Shown here: positions 1-12,500 of the stretch, piece after piece
How the letters are laid out: each line of letters starts with the position of its first letter
Position numbering within the stretch: position 1 is the first letter of the stretch
NCBI GenBank assembly: GCA_950097015.1
Contig: CATNEN010000003.1
Span: 7,032,001-7,096,000, forward strand
Length of the DNA: 64,000 nucleotides
Origin: Macrostomum hystrix
Lineage: Eukaryota > Platyhelminthes > Macrostomidae
Direction: 5' to 3'
The notes under the pieces: generated by a model
Database searches by the model: none
Told to the model about the DNA's origin: nothing
The model's input: the letters and a program-made list of their open reading frames with translations, nothing else
Translations under genes and position numbers: made by a program

Positions 1-104
1 GGACTGTGTTATTGATTTCCCATTTAAAGTCAAAGTCGAATTTGGTATAAAGAATTCGAGTATTTTTATAAGTTCCTCGGCAAATAATTGTTTTCAAGCG
101 CTAA

Positions 105-540
105 CTATTTGACAAGTTCCTCTCTCACACTCATGTGCACTGGCTCTTTTACCAGTTCCTCTCTTACCCTAATGTACATAGGGTCTTTGACCAGTTCCTC
201 TCTTACCCTAATGTACATAGTGTCTTTGACCAGTTCCCCTCTTACCCTAATGTACATAGGGTCTTTGACCAGTTCCTCTCTTACCCTAATGTACATAGTG
301 TCTTTGACCAGTTCCTCTCTTACCCTAATGTACACTGGCTCTTTGACCAGTTTCCTTCTTACCCTAATGTACACTGGCTCTTTGACCAGTTCCTCTCTTA
401 CCCTAATGTACATTGGCTCTTTGACCAGTTCCTCTCTTACCCTAATGTACATTGGCTCTTTGACCAGTTCCCTTCTTACCCTAATGTACGCAAGCTATTT
501 GACCTGTCCCTTTCTTACCCTAATACATATTCTCTCGTAC
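105..540. repeat. 39-bp minisatellite
   Basis: About eleven tandem copies of a 39-bp unit containing TTACCCTAATGTACAT and TTTGACCAGTTCC. Because 39 is divisible by three, several frames stay open on both strands, but the translations are only the repeat and there is no coding signature. Positions 541-2253 are AT-rich; I found no gene, RNA or transposon there apart from possible splice acceptors close to the next gene. Confidence 0.9.
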
Positions 541-2253
541 GATGATTGCTTACTATCAGTTCGAAAAAACGATGGACTTAAAATTAAAATGTAATTGTAG
601 ATTAGGATAATATATATATTATAATGTAAGTACATAGCGAGTATGATCGTTTGTACTCTTGCTTTTTATGTAGACTTTTTGTAGCAGAAGCAAATGCATG
701 AATGCAAATCATTTTTCTCAAATAACAATGTCCTGTATCCTGTCTGCATTGCTGGATTTTCTTAATCCAGGCCCGACTTTTGGTGTTGTTCTAAATCAAC
801 AATCGGTAATGGGTAAACATTCAACATAGAATGTGTCAATAATTATGCCGTTTATCATAATGTGGCTATTAATGACTTTTCTCATAGCGTGTCTCACCGT
901 TTTTGTTAAAAGCGTGCGTTTTAACAGAAATCCCGAATTTAAAGTTGCTTAGTGTTATTATAAAGACTGAAATCTCCCATTCAGCTAATGTGTAATATGT
1001 CCACCAGTAAATTATTAACGCGACTATAAATTTGGTTTTTTACTGAAAAGCAAAATAATTGCTTATCTCTGACCCCAATATTTTACTAATACAAATTCCA
1101 AAGAGCCCCATACATCCTACACGTGCTAAACTTTGCCACTCCTGTGTGCAAGCAATGCAATATTAGACATAGCTAATGTAGAGCAAAGAAAATTGCTAAA
1201 CATTGACGGATTGTTCATTTTATTTTTTTGCTGCCGATGCTGACCTCTCGCTTCTTTTAATTTATTTTTTTAGAACGCAACTGTTGTTTTAATTATATAA
1301 CTTTAACAGCTCTGCGCTGTGGAACCTAAAATTATTGTTTAATTGTTGGCTGTTTTAAAAATCAATCTTCCTACTCTAATGCATATGCACCTGCATGCAT
1401 AAATGTATATCTGTCTGCTAATGGCTGTCTAAAATGTGATTTAGCACAATCCATTGTTGATTTATATCTAGTTGAAAATGCGCTCTTTCTCACAACCTTA
1501 GCCTAGCCTGTATGGTATGCCGATGAATTTTCACTGCCTAAAACTTCTACTGGACTTTTATTGGCTATCGTATGCACCCGAATTGTTGCCTCTTATTTTG
1601 TGCGTTAAGTTTTTTTCTAAATTACAAGTTAGCAAGTGCTCGATTGACTTATCTAAAAGAAAATATTTATTGAAATAATCCACCGAAAGTCTGTTTTCTG
1701 ATCGTTTTAAAAAAGTGCAAAGCATGCAAATCTGCACGAGTTTTTGCAGACAAAAAACTATTGTTACTTGCTTTGTCATTTTCCGCTAATAAAGACAACA
1801 TTTTTATTAGTCAATCGTTTTGTTTGGTTATAGATTAGAAAACAAAGATAAGAAAGAAATAAATTAGTTAATATAATTGGATTAAGATAAGAAATTCTAG
1901 CCTATTTTAAATTAGGCAGCAATTAACTAGTATTATATATTTAATTTTCTTTTATAGAATTACATTTATCCATGCATGACATTTTAAGGTTACATTTTTA
2001 TCCAAGGTTTAGATTAAAACAGTCTGCAAGACGTCAATGATTGTTTGTTTGTTTAGAATACCTTCTGTCGTCATAACTTGTGGGGTAATGTTCGCTAGTC
2101 GTATATACTAAACTAGGTTTTTGTTATTTTCTATTGTAAAATTATCATGAAGCGTATAATTTTGTCTGATTTCAGATTATAATTATCTAACAGCTAATCT
2201 ACCAGGCATTTAACAGATTTAAAAGATACTAAACAAAGAAACTCAGAGCAGTC

Positions 2254-4075
2254 ATGGCAGAGGAAAATAAGCCAACGTGCGGCCAGCGAATGCGCGCAAT
2301 TGGTAACTTTCTCTACAACAAGGAGCACGGCACCGTGATAGGCCGTACGCCGAAATCCTGGGGCCTAATCATCATTTTCTACCTGATCTATTACTCACTG
2401 CTAGCCGGCTTCTTTGTTGGCATGCTCAGCGTATTACTATTCGGCATCATTGAGGAACAGAAGCCGCTTCTAACCGGAGATCAGTCGCTGATGCGCATGA
2501 AGCCAGGCCTGGGCTTGCGCCCAATGCCGGATGTTGAACGCACCCTAATTTTTGTCAACACTTCCGATAGAAAATCGTTGGACGCTCTAATTGGCAATAT
2601 GAATAAATTTGTTAATTCTTATTCCACTGTGAATAAGTCTCTCGAATCCGAAACTGTGGAATACGTCAACTGCAGCCTAAGCAATGCTGAAGTGAGTCTT
2701 CTTGGCAAAAAATGCCGCTGTGTAATCAACTCCAGCTCATAGTCAACTACTTTGACTTTCTAAGAAGCATAAAACTGCTTCATTTCCATGCCCTATATGT
2801 TTCTACCTGCCCCAACTGGGTCAGATGTGCAGCCGACAGCACAGCCGCAGCTATTGCGCGGCGCATCTGAAGGCTGCGTACGGCTGTTCAGTCCATGGAC
2901 TGGAGGGACGCCACACCCACCCTCAATTACCCCAACTGATACTGGTACCCATTTAAAAGCTGGGCGAACTGAAGCAATGCATAGTTAGATGACACAATTT
3001 TTTTTATTGGAGTCGTGAATCGAACCCCCGACCTTTAAGTCGTTAGTACGTCGCACTAACCACTAGCCTACAACCCCCAATATAAAATGCCTTTAAAGCA
3101 CTTTCCTAGAAACTATATAGTATTCCCTTTAGAGATTCTATTCCCATTTAAAGTCGTTTTTATCAATATTAAGTCGATTCAAATTAGAAATGAAATGTCA
3201 ATTTTTTTTCTCTGACGAATAATCAACATAATCTGAATTATTTCATGGGCTGTGAAAGCAAACTAGTAAACAATAAAGAAGGGGCAAGTCTGTTGATCCC
3301 ACCTAATCCTATCAAATTATTCCTTAATTCGCATCCTTAATAATAATTGCAGGAGGGCTGCGGCCAAGGTCACAAAATTTATTGACTTGAGCACACACGC
3401 ACACAGGTGTGTACATCTACCCTGACCTTCTCTTTGTCAGGCAGTGTACACTGTCACTGCGCCTTGGAAGTTGGCCCTCAATGCCGTAAATTGCACGACA
3501 AGCCCCCAAGCTTTTGGTCCGTGGCCTCGCCAACGCTTTAGACCTCTGCCACCTGCCTCTTACTTCCCAATTCACCCCCTATTTTTCCCCAGGCCAATCA
3601 AGACTTCGATCCCAAGAAGAAGATCTGTCGCATAGATCCCAAAATTGATTGGGGTTCGAACTGCACTCAAGCTAAAAGCTTCGGCTACGGAAAAGCCGAA
3701 CCCTGTGTGATCATCAAGATGAACCGCATCTACGGCTGGCTGCCAGACATTGAGAATGCCAGCATGTCTAATCACACCTTAATGCGATGCGAGCCTGAGA
3801 ATGACGGCGATTGGGCCACCTTCGGCAAAGCCAGCGCAGTCTATAATCCCGGAGTTACCATCGACGGTGTCAACTACGGCTACTTCAGCAGCGCCCTGTT
3901 CCCCTATCTCAACCAGAAGGGTTACACCACGCCATCCGTTGCTGTACAATTTCCTAGCGCTAGGCGCAATGTCCTACTGATGGTCTACTGTCGGCTATAC
4001 AATATTAAAAACTATCGCTACGATAGAGTCGACCGCGATGGCCTAATTAGATTCGAGTTGCTCATTATTAGATAG
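2254..4075 (+). CDS. ATP1B: Na+/K+-ATPase subunit beta
   Basis: Regulatory, type II membrane subunit of the plasma-membrane Na+/K+ pump, needed for folding and delivery of the alpha subunit. Two exons, 2254-2691 and 3593-4075 (306 aa, the usual family length), joined in phase 0 at GT(2692)/AG(3592). Residues 1-35 form the cytosolic tail and about 36-66 the single hydrophobic transmembrane segment; the rest is ectodomain. All six cysteines expected for the three family disulfides are visible (in YVNC, KKIC, GSNC, AEPC, LMRC and MVYC), as is the block FGYGKAEPCVIIKMNRIYGW. NxS/T sites such as NTS, NKS, NCS and NHT fit a glycosylated ectodomain. The start is the first ATG of the frame, 37 nt after a plausible splice acceptor (2215-2216). 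The intron holds two SINE copies in reverse orientation. Very likely complete and functional. Confidence 0.95.
2860..3080 (-). mobile_element. tRNA-derived SINE, family 1
   Basis: Reverse-strand SINE in the ATP1B intron. Read on the minus strand it starts with a tRNA-like head: an A-box-like TAGGCTAGTGG and a B-box-like GGTTCGATTCA. A conserved body follows, with CTTAAAGGTCGGGGGTTCG and then TTCAGTTCGCCCAGC. It matches the plus-strand copy at 18728-18940 over most of its length. Ends are approximate because no clear target duplication was found. Confidence 0.7.
3343..3530 (-). mobile_element. SINE, family 2 (truncated copy)
   Basis: Reverse-strand fragment in the ATP1B intron matching the copies at 11011-11335 and 36561-36906. 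Shared blocks include the complements of CTTGAGGGCCAACCTCCAAGG, GTACACTGCCTGAC and GTACACACCTGTGTG. The tRNA-like head is missing or degenerate, so this is a truncated copy. Confidence 0.65.
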
Positions 4076-4158
4076 GCCTAGATTTTAACTCAGAGACAAT
4101 GCTGACGAAACAGCTTCGATTCGGTCATGCTAGTGTCATTTAAAAAAAAAATTCATTT

Positions 4159-4164
4159 AATAAA
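4159..4164 (+). promoter_or_regulatory. poly(A) signal of ATP1B
   Basis: Canonical AATAAA 84 nt after the ATP1B stop codon, in an AT-rich 3' region just before the gene-free spacer. Confidence 0.6.
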
Positions 4165-4929
4165 GCTAGCTAATGTATTTTAGAACCTGTTTTTTACATG
4201 TGAAATTTGAAAACTTTTTCTTAGAAACGCGTGTAATTAGTTCAATATAATCTGTTTGGAATGTATTTCTTGAAGTAATATTAAATTCCTATTCTAGAAT
4301 ATTTCCTTAACCAATATTTTAAGCCAAATGACTTCTGTGCTACGTTTTCAAGATCTTCCCAATCAATTTTCCGAACGATGGCGCTAATAAGAGTATCCTT
4401 GTTATTCAATCGTGTTTTTTGTTATTTTTTAGTAGTACAGTTAGTTCGACTAGACTTTATTTATTTAAAAAGCTAGTTCGTTGAAAAATATCAAATGATA
4501 ATTCAATATCTTCCATATATTTGCACTTTTTGCACTTTAAATTTCCATTTTTTATACACTTAGACTCCATAAAATCTCTCGTTGCTCATTAAAAAATCTC
4601 ACGTCACTATTATATATATTGTGTTTTTCCACTCTATTATTGTCCTATTTTAGGAACTTTTGGCACAACAGGAGCCATTGTTTTTTTCAGGTTACCAAAA
4701 AAATAAATTACGTACACCTACCTGTATTTCCTACCAAACCGCAGTGAAAAATAAACTGGAATTATAATACAATAAACAAAATAGTGACAAATATTTAGTG
4801 AAAACGTTTATTACATCTAGTTGATAATAAAAATGTGCTAGCTACTTCTGCTAAGCACGAGACGCATTTTTTTATTCGGCAAAAATTTCATGGAATTCAG
4901 GTCCAGGATTTGATAATTTAAATAGATTT

Positions 4930-6187
4930 ATAGCTCTGAATGGATTCTAGTTATGGATTCTAGTTATGGATTCTAGTTATGGATTCTAGTCATGGATTCT
5001 GAGATTCTAATTATGGATCCTAGTTAAGGATTCTAGTTATAGATTCTAGTTATGTATTCTAGTTATGGATTCTAGTCATGGATTCTGAGATTCTAGTTAT
5101 GGATTCTAGTTATGGATTCTAGTCATGGATTCTGAGATTCTAGTTATGGATTCTAGTTATGGATTCTAGTCATGGATTCTGAGATTCTAGTTATGGATTC
5201 TAGTTATGGATTCTAGTCATGGATTCTGAGATTCTAGTTATGGATTCTAGTTATGGATTCTAGTTATAGATTATAGTTATGGATTCTAGTTATAGATTCT
5301 AGTTATGGATTCTAGTTATGGATTCTAGTCATGGATTCTGAGATTCTAGTTATGGATTCTAGTTATGGATTCTAGTTATGTATTCTGAGATTCTAGTTAT
5401 GGATTCAAGTTATGGATTCTAGTTATGGATTCCAGCTATAGATTCAAGTTATGGATTCTAGTTATGGATTCTAGTTATGGATTCTAGTTATGGATTCTAG
5501 TTATGTACTCTAGTTATGGATTCTAGTTATGGATTCTAGTTATGGATTCTAGTTATGTATTCTAGTTATGGATTCTAGTTATGGATTCTAGTTATGGATT
5601 CTAGTTATGGATTCTAGTTATGGATTTTAGTCATGGATTCTGAGATTCTAGTTATGGATTCTAGTTATGGATTCTAGTTATGGATTCTAGTTATGGATTC
5701 TAGTCATGGTTTCTGAGATTCTAGTTATGGATTCTAGTTATGGATTCTAGTTACGGATTCTAGTTATGGATTCAAGTTATGGATTCAAGTTATGGATTCT
5801 AGTTATGGATTCTAGTTATGGATTCAAGTTATGGATTCTAGTTATGGATTCTGGGATTCTAGTTATAAATTCTGGGATTCTAGTTATGGATTCTTGAATT
5901 CTAGTTATGGATTTTAGTTATGGATTCTAGTTATGGATTCTAGTTATGGATTCAAGTTATGGATTCAAGTTATGGATTCTAGTTATGGATTCTAGTTATG
6001 GATTCTAGTTATGGATTCAAGTTATGGATTCTAGTTATAGATTCTAGTTATGGATTCTAGTTATAGATCTAGTTATGGATTCAAGTTATGGATTCTAGTT
6101 ATGGATTCTAGTTATGGATTCAAGTTATGGATTCTAGTTATGGATTCTAGTTATGGATTCTAGTTATGGATTCTAGTTATGGATTCC
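4930..6187. repeat. 13-bp minisatellite, ATP1B-ITSN spacer
   Basis: About 1.25 kb of tandem copies of a 13-bp unit (GGATTCTAGTTAT) with frequent single-base variants (TCATGG, TCAAGT, GTATTC) and an intermittent shorter unit (GATTCTGA). It fills most of the spacer between the ATP1B polyadenylation region and the intersectin start. The remaining spacer, 4165-4929 and 6188-6356, is AT-rich with nothing recognisable. Confidence 0.95.
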
Positions 6188-6356
6188 AGGTTGTTTTGAT
6201 ATTTGTGATGATTGTAGAATCTATGCAATAAATGGGATTCTATATAATTAGTATTTGTTTTACTAATTATTGCTTATGACTATTGCAATCAATCAGTCAA
6301 TAATTGATCTGTCCTATTTTAAGCTTTCCAATCGAAGCTAAACTAAGCTATCGCTG

Positions 6357-9300
6357 ATGATGGATCCCTGGCGCATAGCACCGGAAGATCGGCTGCGTTA
6401 CGAAGCTCAATTCGTGGCATTGGGACCAGCCGGTGGCTACATCACCGGCCAGCAGGCTCGGGGACATTTCCTGCTTAGCGGATTGCCTTCCACTGAGCTG
6501 GCCAAGATCTGGCAGTTGGCCGACTATGATGCCGACGGGCGGATGAGTCTTGTTGAGTTCTGCGCCGCCTGCTACCTTATCAGGCGGAGACTGCAGGTGG
6601 GTGTGACTTCCAGAGTGACTTCCAGAGTGACTGCTCTTATAGGAGTGACTTCCAGAGTGACTGCTCTTATAGGAGTGACTTCCAGAGTGACTTCCAGAGT
6701 GACTGCTCTTATAGGAGTGACTTCCAGAGTGACTTCCAGAGTGACTGCTCTTATAGGAGTGACTTCCAGAGTGAATTTCAGAGTGACTGCTCTTATAGGA
6801 GTGACTTCCAGAGTGACTTCCAGAGTGACTGCTCTTATAGGAGTGACTTTCAGAGTGACTGCTCTTATAGGAGTGACTTTCAGAGTGACTGCTCTTATAG
6901 GAGTGACTTTCAGAGTGACTGCTCTTATAGGAGTGACTTTCAGAGTGACTGCTCTTATAGGAGTGACTTCCAGAGTGACTGCTCTTATAGGAGTGACTTC
7001 CAGAGTGACTGCTCTTATATGAGTGACTTTCAGAGTGACTGCTCTTATAGGAGTGACTTCCAGAGTGACTGCTCTTATAGGAGTGACTTCCAGAGTGACT
7101 GCTCTTATAGGAGTGACTTCCAGAGTGACTTCCAGAGTGACTGCTCTTATAGGAGTGACTTCCAGAGTGACTTCCAGAGTGACTGCTCTTATAGGAGTGA
7201 CTTCCAGAGTGAATTTCAGAGTGACTGCTCTTATAGGAGTGACTTCCAGAGTGACTTCCAGAGTGACTGCTCTTATAGGAGTGACTTTCAGAGTGACTGC
7301 TCTTATAGGAGTGACTTTCAGAGTGACTGCTCTTATAGGAGTGACTTTCAGAGTGACTGCTCTTATAGGAGTGACTTTCAGAGTGACTGCTCTTATAGGA
7401 GTGACTTCCAGAGTGACTGCTCTTATAGGAGTGACTTCCAGAGTGACTGCTCTTATATGAGTGACTTTCAGAGTGACTGCTCTTATAGGAGTGACTTCCA
7501 GAGTGACTGCTCTTATAGGAGTGACTTCCAGAGTGACTGCTCTTATAGGAGTGACTTTCAGAGTGACTTCCAGAGTGACTGCTCTTATAGGAGTGACTTT
7601 CAGAGTGACTGCTCTTATTGGAGTGACTTCCGGTGTGACTATTATAAGTGTGACTTTCAGTGGTGACTAATTTTATAGGTGTGGCTTCCGGAGTGACTAC
7701 TGTTATAGGTGTGGCTTCCGGAGTGACTACTGTTATAGGTGTGGCTTCCGGAGTGACTACTGTTATAGGTGTGGCTTCCGGAGTGACTACTGTTATAGGT
7801 GTGGCTTCCGGAGTGACTACTGTTATAGGTGTGGCTTCCGGAGTGACTACTGTTATAGGTGTGGCTTCCGGAGTGACTACTGTTATAGGTGTGGCTTCCG
7901 GAGTGACTATTGTTATAGTTATGACTGCTCAACTTTCACTCCCCAGGGCTATCCAATGCCGGACACCCTGCCTCAGAGTCTGCTCCAGTTGCCGCAGGTT
8001 GCAATGCCTTCGTCCGGTGTTCCTCCGCCGACATCGCTATCCGGCACTCCAACATTTGTGTCTAACTCGATGACCTCCGCGCTGTCTTCATCCAGCCAGC
8101 AGTTGTCGCAGGCATCAGAGGACTGGTCAGTGCCCAGCAATGTGCGCGCCAAGTACAAGCTGCGATTCAATCAGGAAGATAGGTCCCGCAAAGGCTATCT
8201 AACAGGATTGGAGGCTAGGTCTTGCCTGCTGCAGAGCGGCCTCAATCAGACTGTGCTAGCGCAGGTAAGCAACTGTTGCATTGGCGTCACCAGTTTTATA
8301 ACAGGTTTCAACAATCAACTGTTCTGTAACCCGTTTTTTACACGTATTGAATAGACTGGTCGTTCTACTGTTAAACCTGAACAAAGTAGTTACATACGCC
8401 ATACATAAACAGTCAATGGTCATACGCCATTCTAAGTGGCTGTCTGTGTACAGCTGTTCAGTCCGTGGACTTTAGGACTAACGGAGCTGATGCTGGCACC
8501 CATTTCACAGTCTTGGTGAACTCAAGCACTAAAGAGCTGAGTGTTTAGCTCAGGGGTTGGCAAACTATGGCCGGCGGGTCAGATGCGGCCCTCGAAGCTC
8601 CCAAATCCGGCCCGTTGCCCCTTCCAACACCCCTTCCAAACCCAGAATCCTGTTTCACCTCTTCCCTGTCTAATCTCTCCTTTGTCTCATCTCTTCCATG
8701 TTTCATCTCTTCCCTGTCTCATCTCTCCCGTGTCACATCTCTCCCCTGTGACATCTCTTTCCTGTCTCATCTCTCCCTTGTCTCATCTCCCTCGTGTCTC
8801 ATCTCGTCCCTGTTTCATCTCTTCCCTGTTTCATCTCTTCCCTGTCTCATCTCTCCCTTGTCTCATCTCCCTCGTGTCTCATCTCGTCCCTGTTTCATCT
8901 CTTCCCTGTTTCATCTCTTCCCTGTTTCATCTCTTCCCTGTTTCATATCTTCCCTGTTTCATCTCTTCCCTGTTTCATCTCTCCCCTGTTTCATCTCTTC
9001 CCTGTTTCATCTCTTCCCTGTTTCATCTCCCTCGTGTCTCATCTCTTCCCTGTCTCATCTATCCTGTGTCTCATCTATCCTGTGTCTCATCTATCCTGTG
9101 TCTCATCTATCCTGTGTCTCATCTATCCTGTGTCTCATCTATCCTGTGTCTTATCTATCCTACTAATCTAAATAAATTTGCCGACCCCTGGTCTAGATAA
9201 AGGACACGAACAGTCAATTTCCTAGTTGAAATTTAAACCCTTTGATCTGTCAGTTAGAAGTTTAAAGTCTAAAGCTTGATAAAAAACAATAACATGTGCT

Positions 9301-9493
9301 GAATATAATCCGTTTTGCTAACGTACCCATTGCCTATCACTTTTCAGATCTGGAGTCTAGCAGATATCGATCGCGATGGTCGATTAGGCCCTGACGAATT
9401 CGTCCTAGCTATGTACTTTGTTGATCTCTGCATGGCTGGTCGACAATTGCCGCAGACTCTGCCGCCTGACATGCTTCCGCCTAGTTTTCGACA

Positions 9494-9524
<31 letters not shown>

Positions 9525-12500
9525 TATCAGCAGCAGCATCACAATCAACCGGCTCGTCCGGCGTCGGCGGCTGCTGCTGAACCGCCGCCGCAGCGACGAA
9601 TCTCCCAGGATGGCGCCGATGTGTTTAAACTGTCCAGCACTTTGGAGGAGAAAAGATTAGAAAATTTTCGGCGCGGTCAGGCCGAGCTGGAGAAGAGGCG
9701 AGAGGCGCTGCAAGAACAAATGCGGGCAATGGAAGAGGCAAGGCTAGCCAAGGAGAGGGCCGAACAGGTAAGACTGTTACAGACTGATACAGACACTAGA
9801 AACAGACTGATACAGACACTAGAAACAGACTGATACAGACACTAGAAACAGACTGATACAGACCCTAGAAACAGACTGATACAGACCCTAGAAACAGACT
9901 GATGCAGACACTAGAAACAGACTGATACAGACCCTAGAAACAGACTGATACAGACACTAGAAACAGACTGATACAGACCCTAGAAACAGACTGATACAGA
10001 CACTAGAAACAGACTGATACAGACCCTAGAAACAGACTGATACAGACCCTAGAAACAGACTGATACAGACACTAGAAACAGACTGATACAGACACTAGAA
10101 ACAGACTGATACAGACCCTAGAAACAGACTGATACAGACCCTAGAAACAGACTGATACAGACCCTAGATACAGACTGACTAATACCTCGTCACCGCGTCT
10201 CAGGAGCGGCAGGAGCAGGCTCGCCTAGCCAAAGAGCGGGCCCGACAGCAGGAGCTGGAGCGTCAGCGTGAGGCTCAACGTGCCCTAGAGGCCGAACGCG
10301 AAGCGGCCAGGCGAAAGGCTGCCGAGGAGCGCGAACGAGCCCGCATGGAATCGGAGCGAGCCAGACTCGAGGCTGTTGAACAGCAGCGAGCTGCCGCGGC
10401 CACCCATCGGCTAGCCCAGGAGCAGGATCTGCTGGCTCAGGCCGAACAGAGGGAGGCAAATTTTCGTCAGGAATTAGAGAATCTAACTGAGAAGGGTCGA
10501 GAATGCCAGCTCAGAGCTGAGAAGCATCGCGGCGAGATTGAATCGCATAAAGCCGATATTGAAGCGATGCGAGTGCGACGAGATCAATTATTGGCCGATA
10601 TTGCCGCTAAACAGGTGCGAGTCCAGACAGTCTTATTTCGATACATATCGGATGAAAAAAGTTTTCGATACATATCGGATAAAAATAGTTTTCGATACAT
10701 ATCGGATGAAAAATAGTTTTCGATACATATCAGATGAAGTTTTTTCGATACATATAGGACGAAAGCTAGTTTCAGTACAAATCGGAAAAAAAATTTATGT
10801 ATATTTATTTATGCTAGATCATTATATTACAATTGGGAAGGAAGCTTGTAGCCACTTAGTCGATACTCGTACTTCGCACTTCTGAAGGAAAGGTTAAGAG
10901 TTTGAATCTTAGCCAGGAGAGCAATTCGTGTCCTTGAGCGTATAACTTCAATTCTTTTGTTAGCCCACTCGGCTGTTTGGGTACCAGCATCAGCTGGTGT
11001 AGGGGGTCTGTGGCAGTATAGTATAACGCGTTTGCCTCTCGCACCAAGGTCCCTGAGCTCGATTCCGCGGCGAGGCCACATTCATTTGGGGCGCAGCCGC
11101 GGAGAGAAGGCTTGAAGGCTTGTTGTGCTTGTTGTGCCTTGAGGGCCAACCTCCAAGGCACAGTGAAAGGCACACTGCCTGACGATAAGAAAGTCAGGGC
11201 AGATGTACACACCTGTGTGATCGTGGGCCTGCGTACAGCATCTGTATGAGTGTGTTCTCAGGAGTCAGCGAAATGTGCAGAATTGCCTCCTCGCTGGCTG
11301 CGGGTCTAGTGTCACCAAATGATGTGCCATTGCGTAAACATTTCTTCCTTCAGGCCGATCTGGAGACCAAACGAGCCGCTGTCGAAGCCATTCAGCGCGC
11401 TAAAGAGGAGCTCTCATTGAAGCTGTTACAAAGCGATCCGTTGGATGAGCAGCGAAAAACTCTCGAAGCCAACATTGCCACCAAGCGAAAGGACATGGCC
11501 GAAGCTAAGTCCAAGTTAGTGCTGGAAATATTCATTTCCTAATAAACTACGAGTATATGCTCAAATTGAGACTTAAATTTCAATGGGTGAGGTTGCAAGA
11601 CTGGTATTACAAGGTGTGATACAAGGGCTGGTATTACAATGCCCATTCTGACAGTGAGATTCCAGGAATGCCCATTCTGACAGTGAGATTCCGGGAATGC
11701 CCATTCTGACAGTGAGATTCCAGGAATGCCCATTCTGACAGTGAGATTCCAGGAATGCCCATTCTGACAGTGAGATTCCAGGAATGCCCATTCTGACAGT
11801 GAGATTCCAGGAATTCCCATTCTGACACTGAGATTCCAGGAATGCCCATTTTGACACTGAGATTCCAGGAATTCCCATTCTGACACTGAGATTCCAGGAA
11901 TGCCCATTTTGACACTGAGATTCCAGAAATGTCCATTCTGACAGTGAGATTCCAGGAATGCCCATTCTGACAGTGAGATTCCAGGAATGTCCATTCTGAC
12001 AGTGAGATTCCAGGAATGCCAATTCTGACAGTGAGATTCCAGGAATGCCCATTCTGACAGTGAGATTCCAGGAATGCCCATTCTGACAGTGAGATTCCAG
12101 GAATGCCAATTCTGACAGTGAGATTCCAGGAAGGCCCATTCTGACAGTGAGATTCCAGGAATTCCCATTCTGACACTGAGATTCCAGGAATGCCCATTTT
12201 GACACTGAGATTCCAGAAATGTCCATTCTGACAGTGAGATTCCAGGAATGCCCATTCTGACAGTGAGATTCCAGGAATGTCCATTCTGACAGTGAGATTC
12301 CAGGAATGCCAATTCTGACAGTGAGATTCCAGAAATGTCCATTCTGACAGTGAGATTCCAGGAATTCCCATTCTGACACTGAGATTCCAGGAATGCCCAT
12401 TTTGACACTGAGATTCCAGAAATGTCCATTCTGACAGTGAGATTCCAGGAATGCCCATTCTGACAGTGAGATTCCAGGAATGTCCATTCTGACAGTGAGA

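Noticed and set aside
88-594. Open frames on both strands in a Ser/Leu/Thr-rich repeat
   Set aside because: 39-bp minisatellite with a period divisible by three; mirrored open frames on the other strand show it is compositional.
1558-1779. 73-codon minus-strand frame
   Set aside because: AT-rich, no motif, no splice context; chance frame.
4930-6187. CRISPR-like regular repeat
   Set aside because: Units are contiguous with no unique spacers, and the DNA is metazoan; it is a minisatellite.
8541-9200. Overlapping Ser/Leu/Phe-rich frames
   Set aside because: They lie in the internal minisatellite of a MITE.
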